The notes under the pieces are model-generated. The model made no database searches. It was not told the DNA's origin and worked only from the letters and a program-made list of their open reading frames with translations. This document shows, piece after piece, positions 1 to 5,121 of a stretch of 8,363 nucleotides of DNA. The translations under genes and the position numbers were made by a program. Within the stretch, counting starts at the first letter, position 1, and the number at the start of each line of letters is the position of its first letter. The stretch spans positions 1-8,363 of the forward strand of contig CBDULX010000138.1 in the NCBI GenBank assembly GCA_965368175.1. Reading direction: 5' to 3'. Source of the stretch: CBDULX01 sp965368175 (GTDB taxonomy: Bacteria; Pseudomonadota; Gammaproteobacteria; SZUA-229).

Positions 1-177
1 AAACAAAAAGTTAAAAGCCTGGTCGATTATGGTGTAAAATTCCATGCCTGCGGCAACACCATGAAAGCACTGGGCTGGAAGGACAAGGATATGCTGCCAT
101 ATGCCGAGGTGGTTCAGGTGGGTGCAGCGGATATCATGGAATTACAGGAAAAAGGTTACAGTTATTTAAGCTGGTAA
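1..177 (+). CDS. DsrE-family protein, C-terminal part (5' end outside window)
   Basis: The first 58 codons read without interruption from the window edge to a TAA at 175-177. The peptide contains FHACGNTMKALGW (residues 14-26 of the visible part) and ends GAADIMELQEKGYSYLSW. Both match the C-terminal half of the small DsrE/DsrF-like proteins (COG1416 type), which have a conserved cysteine in a CGNT context; here it is visible residue 17. Family members are small cytosolic proteins of about 110-150 residues. Some relatives take part in sulfur-relay chemistry, but most members of this subgroup have no proven function, so no specific role is assigned. The N-terminal half and the start codon are missing because the window begins inside the gene. 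A hairpin with a T-run follows about 77 nt downstream, so the gene probably ends its own transcription unit. Confidence 0.75.
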   Translation, partial: KQKVKSLVDYGVKFHACGNTMKALGWKDKDMLPYAEVVQVGAADIMELQEKGYSYLSW

Positions 178-185
178 AAGAATTC

Positions 186-315
186 TGCCACAGAGGCACA
201 GAGGACACTGAGAAAATTGATATTAAAACCTCCAGATCGAATTTCGGGGACTGAGACTGTTTAGCAGTCTTTTTTTATACACTAAAAAACTCTGTGTTCT
301 CTGTGCCTCTGTGGC
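186..315. repeat. Inverted-repeat element, copy 1
   Basis: The left arm (186-212, beginning TGCCACAGAGGCACAGAG) and the right arm (290-315, ending GTGCCTCTGTGGC) are near-perfect reverse complements, with about 24 of 27 positions matching. They enclose about 77 nt. The same arms recur at 1174-1277 and 1327-1421 in the same orientation, but the interiors of the three copies do not resemble one another. The interior of this copy holds the terminator at 254-276. There is no open reading frame that looks real. From memory, closely similar CCACAGAGGCACAGAG arms occur between genes in many unrelated bacterial genomes; I cannot verify that here. It could be a small non-autonomous mobile element or a structured intergenic repeat. 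Confidence 0.8.
254..276 (+). terminator. Intrinsic terminator after the DsrE-family gene
   Basis: AGACTG (254-259) and CAGTCT (265-270) form a perfect 6-bp stem around a 5-nt TTTAG loop. A run of seven T residues (270-276) follows immediately. This is the form of a Rho-independent terminator on the + strand. The stem is short and only moderately GC-rich, so efficiency may be modest. It lies inside the interior of repeat copy 1. Confidence 0.6.
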
Positions 316-350
316 TAAAATATCTGGGCCTCTGTGGCTAAGAATATAAT
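305..350. repeat. 23-bp tandem duplication at the right end of repeat copy 1
   Basis: GCCTCTGTGGCTAA occurs at 305-318 and again at 328-341, exactly 23 nt apart. Each is followed by a similar A/T-rich stretch. The second unit therefore repeats the outer end of the right arm plus its flank. It ends just before the dapB ribosome-binding site (AAGG at 352-355). It looks like a small local slippage duplication. Confidence 0.75.
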
Positions 351-362
351 GAAGGTCAAACA

Positions 363-1166
363 ATGCTAAAAATTGCAGTAACCGGTGCCGGCGGTCGTAT
401 GGGTCGGACAATTATTGAAGCCATTCAGGATACTGAGGATTGTCAGTTTACAGCGGCCTTTGAACGCATGGACAGTTCCCTGATTGGCGCCGATGCCGGT
501 GAGCTGGCCGGCCTGGGTAATCTGGGGGTGCCGGTAACTGGCGATATCGACGGTGCCATCGACAGTTTTGATCTCATGATCGATTTCACCACGGTGGACT
601 CCACCCTGGATCATATTGAAACCTGCAAGGAGCACGATAAAAAAATTATCATCGGCACCACCGGGTTCTCGCCCGATCAGAAAGCCATTATCCAGCAGGC
701 AGCCGAGCAAATAGCCGTGGTTTTTGCGCCCAACATGAGTGTGGGTGTCAACCTCAGTTTAAAACTGCTGGAAATGGCCGCGTCGGTACTGGGCGATGAT
801 GTCGATATCGAAGTGATTGAAGCCCACCATCGTCATAAGGTGGATGCACCTTCCGGCACTGCCCTGCGTATGGGTGAAGTAATCGCCAAAACTCTGGGTA
901 GAAAGCTGGAAGATTGTGCCGTATACGGACGTCAGGGAATCACCGGCGCTCGTGATCCCAAAACCATTGGCTTTGAAACCATCCGTGCCGGCGATATTGT
1001 CGGTGAGCATACGGTAATGTTTGCCGGCATAGGCGAGCGTATCGAAATAACCCATAAAGCTTCCAGTCGAATGACCTTTGCCAAAGGCGCATTGCGGGCC
1101 GCCAGATGGCTGGCAGATAAAGACAAAGGCCTGTTCGATATGCAGGATGTTCTGGGATTAGAATAG
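363..1166 (+). CDS. dapB: 4-hydroxy-tetrahydrodipicolinate reductase
   Basis: This cytosolic enzyme reduces 4-hydroxy-tetrahydrodipicolinate to tetrahydrodipicolinate with NAD(P)H, in the lysine and meso-diaminopimelate pathway. The 267 residues are close to the family norm (E. coli has 273) and align to DapB throughout. Residues 3-14 are the Rossmann dinucleotide-binding segment (VTGAGGRMG). Glu34-Arg35 match the E. coli pair linked to use of both NADH and NADPH. GTTGF is at 98-102. The signature EAHHRHKVDAPSGTA is at 153-167, with the expected catalytic His155 and Lys159. ATG 363 is preceded by AAGG at 352-355, a good spacing. The neighbours are unusual: in many gammaproteobacteria dapB sits beside dnaJ or carA, but here it lies alone between repeat elements, with a DsrE-like gene upstream and fabD downstream. 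The reading frame is intact and no key residue is missing. Confidence 0.97.
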   Translation: MLKIAVTGAGGRMGRTIIEAIQDTEDCQFTAAFERMDSSLIGADAGELAGLGNLGVPVTGDIDGAIDSFDLMIDFTTVDSTLDHIETCKEHDKKIIIGTTGFSPDQKAIIQQAAEQIAVVFAPNMSVGVNLSLKLLEMAASVLGDDVDIEVIEAHHRHKVDAPSGTALRMGEVIAKTLGRKLEDCAVYGRQGITGARDPKTIGFETIRAGDIVGEHTVMFAGIGERIEITHKASSRMTFAKGALRAARWLADKDKGLFDMQDVLGLE

Positions 1167-1353
1167 ATATTTTTGCCACAGAGGCGCAGAGAATACAGAG
1201 AAAATTAATAATTTGAGGCTTTCTAAGCAAGTTCTTCAAAACATAATAAACTCTGTGCCCTCCGTGTCTCTATGGCAAGTTATTGAATTAAGCCAGGATA
1301 AAGTCTGGGATTAAAATAGGTATTTTTGCCACAGAGGCGCAGAGAACACTGAG
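1143..1353. repeat. Local duplication of the dapB tail plus repeat left arm
   Basis: The segment 1143-1200 (last codons of dapB, its stop, a T-rich spacer and the left arm of repeat copy 2) reappears at 1294-1353 in front of copy 3. I count about 6 mismatches and a 2-nt insertion over about 60 nt. Landmarks such as TCTGGGATTA-GAATAG versus TCTGGGATTA-AAATAG, and TATTTTTGCCACAGAGGCGC in both, lie 153 nt apart. The second dapB tail is a non-coding remnant, frameshifted by the 2-nt insertion. The repeat interiors and the sequence after them do not match clearly, so either the duplication was partial or the interiors have since been replaced. Confidence 0.8.
1174..1277. repeat. Inverted-repeat element, copy 2
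   Basis: The left arm, 1174-1200 (TGCCACAGAGGCGCAGAG at its start), faces the right arm, 1251-1277 (ending CTCTATGGCA), across about 50 nt of A/T-rich interior. The arms match at about 20 of 27 positions and every difference is a transition, so this copy is the most decayed of the three. The left arm begins 8 nt after the dapB stop codon, so a dapB transcript would end in or run through this hairpin. No T-run follows the stem, so I do not call it a Rho-independent terminator. Confidence 0.78.
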
Positions 1354-1421
1354 CTTTGTGTTTGTAAAACAGCATAGCTTTTACGTTTTAACTTCTCTGT
1401 GTTCTCCGTGCCTCTGTGGCA
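1327..1421. repeat. Inverted-repeat element, copy 3
   Basis: The left arm, 1327-1353, and right arm, 1395-1421 (ending GTGCCTCTGTGGCA), match at about 24 of 27 positions around an interior of about 41 nt. It has the same orientation as copies 1 and 2. The right arm ends 26 nt before the fabD start codon and about 15 nt before its ribosome-binding site. The fabD promoter must therefore lie inside this element, lie upstream of it, or be reached by read-through from dapB. I see no convincing -35/-10 pair in 1278-1440. Confidence 0.8.
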
Positions 1422-1447
1422 TGCTTTAAATTTAATAGGATTATTCA

Positions 1448-2386
1448 ATGAAATTTGCATGTGTATTTCCGGGCCAGGGCTCGCAGTCTGTTGGTATGAT
1501 GGTGGATCTGGCAGAACAGCATCCCGAAGTGGAACAGACGTTCGCTCGGGCTTCTGAAGCCCTGGGTTATGATTTATGGAAGAAAGTTAGCGACGGCCCG
1601 GCTGAAGAATTGAATAAAACCGAAATCACCCAGCCAGCGATGCTGGCCGCGGGCGTAGCAGCATGGGAAATATTACAAAAAAACACTAAACAGATGCCAG
1701 CAATGATGGCTGGACACAGTCTGGGTGAATACACGGCACTGGTCTGTGCCGGTGCTCTGAAATTCGAAGATGCCGTAAAACTGGTGGCTGAACGTGGCCG
1801 TTTAATGCAGAGTGCAGTACCGGAAGGTGTGGGTGCCATGGCCGCGATTCTGGGGCTGGATGATGATACGGTAATATCGGTCTGTGAAAATGCTTCCAGT
1901 GACGATTCCGTGGTGCAGGCGGTAAACTTTAACTCACCGGGGCAGGTGGTGATTGCGGGCCATAGCGCAGCGGTGGACAAAGCCATGGAGCTGGCCAAAG
2001 AAGCCAAAGCCAAACGCGCATTGAAATTGCCGGTGAGTGTGCCCTCACACAGTTCGTTGATGGTGGGTGCAGCAGAACAGCTGGGACAGCGTCTGTCATT
2101 AATCGAAATCAATGCACCGAGTATTCCTGTATTGCACAATGTGGACGGAATGGCGCACACAGATGTGAAAGAAATTGCTGAATGTTTGCAAAAACAGCTG
2201 CATAATCCCGTGCTTTGGGTGGATACCGTTAAAAATTTAGTTGCCGAAGGCATCAATGCCACCGTTGAATGTGGTCCTGGCAAAGTACTGGCGGGCCTGA
2301 ACAAACGCATCGATAAATCAGCGGACAGTTATTCAATCGATTCAGAGGATAATCTGAACAAGTTTCTTGCCGCACTGGAGGACTAA
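1448..2386 (+). CDS. fabD: Malonyl-CoA:ACP transacylase
   Basis: FabD moves the malonyl group from CoA to the phosphopantetheine arm of acyl carrier protein, supplying the extender unit for type II fatty-acid synthesis in the cytosol. The 312 residues cover the whole family length (E. coli 309). FPGQGSQ is at residues 7-13 near the N-terminus. The nucleophile elbow GHSLGE is at 89-94, with Ser91. Arg116 (in ERGRLMQ) fits the carboxylate-binding arginine, and His201 in VPSHS is the catalytic histidine. A CGPGKVL motif lies near the C-terminus. ATG 1448 has AGGA at 1437-1440, seven bases upstream. fabG follows after 5 nt. In most relatives fabH precedes fabD; here repeats and dapB do. Confidence 0.97.
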   Translation: MKFACVFPGQGSQSVGMMVDLAEQHPEVEQTFARASEALGYDLWKKVSDGPAEELNKTEITQPAMLAAGVAAWEILQKNTKQMPAMMAGHSLGEYTALVCAGALKFEDAVKLVAERGRLMQSAVPEGVGAMAAILGLDDDTVISVCENASSDDSVVQAVNFNSPGQVVIAGHSAAVDKAMELAKEAKAKRALKLPVSVPSHSSLMVGAAEQLGQRLSLIEINAPSIPVLHNVDGMAHTDVKEIAECLQKQLHNPVLWVDTVKNLVAEGINATVECGPGKVLAGLNKRIDKSADSYSIDSEDNLNKFLAALED

Positions 2387-2391
2387 TAATA

Positions 2392-3135
2392 ATGAATTTA
2401 CAGGGTGAAATTGCACTGGTAACCGGTGCCAGTCGCGGCATAGGAAAAGCTATCGCCGAATCACTGGCCAGTCAGGGGGCCAGGGTTATAGGTACTGCGA
2501 CTTCGGACAACGGTGCCGAGAATATCTCCAAATACCTGTCTGCAGCTGGTGCCACAGGTAAGGGTATGGCGCTGAACGTCGTCGATCCTGCTTCGATCAA
2601 TGCTGTAATCAAGGGCATTAGCGAGGAATTTGGCGCCATCAGTATTCTGGTGAATAATGCCGGTATTACTCGAGATAACTTATTGATGATGATGAAAGAT
2701 GATCAATGGGATGACATCATTCAGACCAATCTGACCTCAATTTTCCGTTTATCCAAAGCCGTAATACGCCCGATGATGAAAGCCCGTAAAGGCCGTATCA
2801 TTAATATTGCTTCAGTCGTGGGCCTGACCGGGAATCCAGGGCAGACCAATTACGCAGCGGCGAAAGCAGGTATCCTGGGTTTCAGTAAATCTCTGGCCCG
2901 CGAAATTGGTTCACGTAATATTACCGTGAATACCGTGGCGCCTGGCTTCATCGATACCGATATGACCCGGGCTCTGCCTGAGGAGCAACGGGAAGCCCTG
3001 ATTAAACAAATTCCACTCAACCGTCTGGGTAATCCGGAAGACATTGCCAATGCAGTGGCCTTCCTGGCATCGCCTCAGGCGGCTTATATTACTGGTGAAA
3101 CCATTAATGTGAACGGTGGTATGTATATGCCATAG
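2392..3135 (+). CDS. fabG: 3-oxoacyl-ACP reductase
   Basis: FabG is an NADPH-dependent short-chain dehydrogenase/reductase that reduces 3-ketoacyl-ACP to 3-hydroxyacyl-ACP in each elongation round. The 247 residues form a single Rossmann domain: TGASRGIG (11-18) binds the cofactor, NNAG is at 88-91, and the catalytic set is Asn113, Ser141, Tyr154 and Lys158 (YAAAK). Arg132 and Arg175 correspond to the E. coli arginines that dock ACP. These, the C-terminal NVNGGMYM and the operon position make it FabG rather than a generic SDR enzyme. A strong GGAGGA at 2377-2382 lies inside the end of fabD, nine bases before ATG 2392, so the two genes are surely co-transcribed and probably translationally coupled. 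Confidence 0.97.
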   Translation: MNLQGEIALVTGASRGIGKAIAESLASQGARVIGTATSDNGAENISKYLSAAGATGKGMALNVVDPASINAVIKGISEEFGAISILVNNAGITRDNLLMMMKDDQWDDIIQTNLTSIFRLSKAVIRPMMKARKGRIINIASVVGLTGNPGQTNYAAAKAGILGFSKSLAREIGSRNITVNTVAPGFIDTDMTRALPEEQREALIKQIPLNRLGNPEDIANAVAFLASPQAAYITGETINVNGGMYMP

Positions 3136-3179
3136 TTTGTTTTGGCAAATTAAGCATATTTAAGTCATTGAATATTCAG

Positions 3180-3240
3180 TTAAAAATTGAATTAAAAAAT
3201 TTTCTGGCATGCTGTGGCGGAATTCACTAAAATACCGCGC
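3180..3240 (+). promoter_or_regulatory. Putative acpP promoter with A/T-rich upstream block
   Basis: The 138-nt gap between fabG and acpP holds a plausible sigma-70-type promoter. CTGGCA (3204-3209, four of six matches to TTGACA) is followed after 18 bp by TAAAAT (3228-3233, five of six matches to TATAAT). Directly upstream of the -35, 3180-3203 is almost pure A/T in short A and T tracts, like an UP element. Transcription would start near 3240, giving a leader of about 33 nt. A dedicated strong promoter would fit acpP, one of the most abundant bacterial proteins. The assignment rests on pattern only. Confidence 0.5.
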
Positions 3241-3273
3241 AGCTCAACTATTTTGAAATAAGAGGAAAACTAC

Positions 3274-3507
3274 ATGAGCAGCATTGAAGAGCGCGTGCGC
3301 AAGATCGTTGTTGAACAACTGGGTGTTAAAGAAGATGAAGTTACTAATACGGCTTCATTCGTAGACGACCTGGGTGCTGACTCACTCGACACTGTTGAGT
3401 TGGTTATGGCTCTGGAAGAAGAATTTGAATGCGAAATTCCAGACGAAGAAGCTGAAAAGATCACTACTGTTCAGCTGGCACTAGATTACATAAATTCACA
3501 CAGCTAA
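3274..3507 (+). CDS. acpP: Acyl carrier protein
   Basis: This small acidic four-helix protein carries the growing fatty acyl chain on a 4'-phosphopantetheine arm. The arm attaches to Ser37 in the motif GADSLDTVELVMALEEEF (34-51). The 77 residues are the family size and align from end to end with gammaproteobacterial AcpP. AGAGGA at 3261-3266 sits seven bases before ATG 3274. A likely promoter upstream and a strong terminator at 3524-3550 suggest that acpP is made largely as a short monocistronic transcript, in addition to any read-through from fabD-fabG. This would let the carrier be produced in excess over the enzymes that use it. Confidence 0.98.
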   Translation: MSSIEERVRKIVVEQLGVKEDEVTNTASFVDDLGADSLDTVELVMALEEEFECEIPDEEAEKITTVQLALDYINSHS

Positions 3508-3523
3508 GTTGTTGTGAATACAG

Positions 3524-3550
3524 GGGCGGACGACTAGTCTGCCCTTTTTT
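3524..3550 (+). terminator. Intrinsic terminator after acpP
   Basis: GGGCGGAC (3524-3531) pairs with GTCTGCCC (3537-3544) in an 8-bp GC-rich stem with one G-U pair and a 5-nt loop. Six T residues follow directly (3545-3550). It begins 16 nt after the acpP stop codon. This is the clearest terminator in the window, and it separates acpP from fabF. Confidence 0.88.
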
Positions 3551-3713
3551 GCGAATATCTAAGGAATTTCTGATTAAGTCTGGTTGAATTAAGGCTGCGA
3601 TAAAGGTGTTTAGATTTTTCATGAAGTGAGGCGGAATAGTTTTCTATTGCAACGAACATCGGGGGAAATCTGGACGCTTTTAGCCAGCGTAAAACAATCA
3701 TGACTTGATCAGC

Positions 3714-3769
3714 GGTTCCCAAATACTAGGGAGCCTTTGATTGATATTGTATTAATCAGAGGCTCCTTA
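3714..3769 (+). promoter_or_regulatory. Long hairpin with competing upstream hairpin in the fabF leader
   Basis: Bases 3727-3746 pair with 3750-3769 to give a continuous stem of about 20 bp, including three G-U pairs, closed by a 3-nt loop. Its core is GGAGCC (3730-3735) against GGCTCC (3761-3766). The left strand can instead pair upstream: GGTTCCC (3714-3720) with GGGAGCC (3729-3735), seven pairs around an 8-nt loop. The two structures exclude each other. The large hairpin ends six bases before the fabF ribosome-binding site. It lacks a following T-run, so it is not a standard terminator. It could be a leader element, an RNase III site or a palindromic repeat. The stretch 3551-3713 holds no gene, and I see no promoter there that I would defend, although fabF needs one after the acpP terminator. 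Confidence 0.6.
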
Positions 3770-3775
3770 AATTCT

Positions 3776-3789
3776 GGAGAATTTTCTTG
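3776..3789 (+). promoter_or_regulatory. Ribosome-binding site that fixes a TTG start for fabF
   Basis: GGAG at 3776-3779 lies seven bases before TTG 3787-3789. Translation from this TTG gives MAKRRVVVTGLG, matching the conserved FabF N-terminus (E. coli MSKRRVVVTGLG). No in-frame ATG or GTG is nearby that would give a family-like N-terminus, so the TTG is almost certainly the true start. Confidence 0.85.
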
Positions 3790-5025
3790 GCTAAGCGTCG
3801 AGTTGTTGTTACCGGTCTGGGCATAGTATCGCCCGTAGGACTTAACCTGAAAGAATCATGGGACAATATCAAAGCTGGTAACAGTGGTGCAGCCACAATT
3901 ACTGAATTTGATATTACAGGTCAGAGTGTGACTTTTGCCTGTATGGTTGACGGCTTCGATGCAGAAAAATACATTCCCAGGAAAGATCTCAAGAAGATGG
4001 ATACTTTCATTCAATACGGAATGGCCGCCGCTGAAGAAGCGATTGCCGATTCTGGCCTGGAAGTAACCGAAAAAAACGCCGAACGCATCGGTGTTTCTGT
4101 GGGTTCGGGTATTGGTGGTTTACCAATGATCGAACGTAACAAGGAAGCGCTGGATAAAGGCGGTCCGCGCAGGATTTCCCCTTTCATGGTGCCCGGTTCT
4201 ATCATCAACATGATTTCCGGTAACCTGTCGATTCGATACGGTTTCAAGGGCCCCAACATTGCCATTGTAACCGCCTGCACCACAGGTACTCATAGCATTG
4301 GTCAGTCGGCGCGTATGATTGCCTACGGCGATGCCGATGTGATGATTACCGGCGGCGCAGAAAAAGCCTCTTCCCCAATGGGTATAGGCGGATTCGCATC
4401 AGCCCGTGCACTCTCTACCCGTAATGATGATCCCCAGGCCGCCAGTCGTCCCTGGGACAAAGACCGCGATGGTTTTGTACTGGGAGACGGTGCCGGTGTG
4501 CTGGTACTAGAAGAGTATGAACATGCAAAAGCTCGTGGTGCCAATATTTACTGTGAACTGGCCGGTGTCGGCATGAGTGGTGATGCCTATCACATGACCC
4601 TGCCATCTAAGGGTGGTGAAGGTGCTGCCCGTTGTATGATCAATGCCATCAAGGATGCGGGACTGAATATACAGGATGTGGATTTCGTAAATGCTCACGG
4701 CACATCCACACCGGCGGGTGATATTGCAGAAACCATGGCCATGAAAGCGGCCTTTGGTGATCATGCCTACAAGCTGGCGGTGACTTCAACCAAATCCATG
4801 ACGGGTCATCTGCTGGGTGCCGCCGGTGGCATCGAAGCAGTATTTAGCGTCATGAGTCTGCATGACCAGGTAGCCTCACCCACCATTAACCTGGACAACC
4901 CGGATCCTGAATGCGATCTGGACTATGTACCCCATACTGCTCGAGATATGAAGATTGATGTAGCTATCTCTAATTCATTCGGTTTTGGCGGCACCAACGG
5001 TACCATACTGTTCAAGAAAATCTAA
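3787..5025 (+). CDS. fabF: 3-oxoacyl-ACP synthase II (beta-ketoacyl-ACP synthase)
   Basis: FabF condenses malonyl-ACP with an acyl-ACP primer, releasing CO2 and extending the chain by two carbons. In E. coli it also drives temperature control of unsaturated fatty acids. The 412 residues match the family length (E. coli 413). The thiolase-fold catalytic set is complete: Cys164 in TACTTGTHS, His304 in NAHGTST, Lys336 in STKSMTGH and His341. GSGIGG (107-111) and the C-terminal NSFGFGGTN loop (396-404) are also typical. The family-like pattern and position after acpP favour FabF over FabB. The start is TTG, unlike every other gene here, and it sits downstream of a strong hairpin, so translation initiation may be limited. 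A structured gap separates it from pabB. Confidence 0.97.
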   Translation: MAKRRVVVTGLGIVSPVGLNLKESWDNIKAGNSGAATITEFDITGQSVTFACMVDGFDAEKYIPRKDLKKMDTFIQYGMAAAEEAIADSGLEVTEKNAERIGVSVGSGIGGLPMIERNKEALDKGGPRRISPFMVPGSIINMISGNLSIRYGFKGPNIAIVTACTTGTHSIGQSARMIAYGDADVMITGGAEKASSPMGIGGFASARALSTRNDDPQAASRPWDKDRDGFVLGDGAGVLVLEEYEHAKARGANIYCELAGVGMSGDAYHMTLPSKGGEGAARCMINAIKDAGLNIQDVDFVNAHGTSTPAGDIAETMAMKAAFGDHAYKLAVTSTKSMTGHLLGAAGGIEAVFSVMSLHDQVASPTINLDNPDPECDLDYVPHTARDMKIDVAISNSFGFGGTNGTILFKKI

Positions 5026-5032
5026 TCTGGGC

Positions 5033-5092
5033 CTGGGCTGAATGTTTACCAGTGCTGTGGATCAATTATTCCACAGTACCGCATTAGCCCAG
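5033..5092 (+). other. Large imperfect hairpin between fabF and pabB
   Basis: The outer stem pairs CTGGGCT (5033-5039) with AGCCCAG (5086-5092), then AATG (5041-5044) with CATT (5082-5085) across a one-base bulge. The inner stem pairs GTGCTGTGG (5052-5060) with CCACAGTAC (5071-5079) around a 10-nt loop. Together they take up most of the 96-nt gap. No T-run follows, so it is not a classical intrinsic terminator. It may stabilise or process the fabF 3' end or reduce read-through into pabB. Confidence 0.65.
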
Positions 5093-5121
5093 CTTCAGAT
5101 AAATGCCAGGTCGGATCACAG

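Noticed and set aside
345..350. A perfect TATAAT just upstream of dapB, suggesting a -10 box
   Set aside because: It sits only 12 nt before the ATG, so the transcript would start after the ribosome-binding site AAGG at 352-355, and no -35-like hexamer lies 16-18 bp upstream. It is more likely a product of the A/T-rich 23-bp duplication.
223..411. Minus-strand open frame of 62 codons reading across repeat copy 1
   Set aside because: Its peptide includes ATEAQRTQS, which is just translation of the repeat arm. It overlaps the dapB start and has no recognisable domain or ribosome-binding site.
186..1421. A CRISPR array, because short similar sequences recur
   Set aside because: The repeats are paired inverted arms in only three widely spaced elements, one pair on each side of a gene. 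Spacing is irregular and there are no cas genes.
1567..2310. 247-codon minus-strand open frame antisense to fabD
   Set aside because: It lies wholly within fabD, which has every family motif. Its peptide is rich in Ser, Ala and Thr, as expected from the antisense of a codon-biased gene, and resembles no family I know.
3534..3722. Small minus-strand open frame in the acpP-fabF gap (62 codons)
   Set aside because: It runs out of the acpP terminator, has no recognisable domain or good ribosome-binding site and overlaps structured leader sequence. Nothing supports it being translated.
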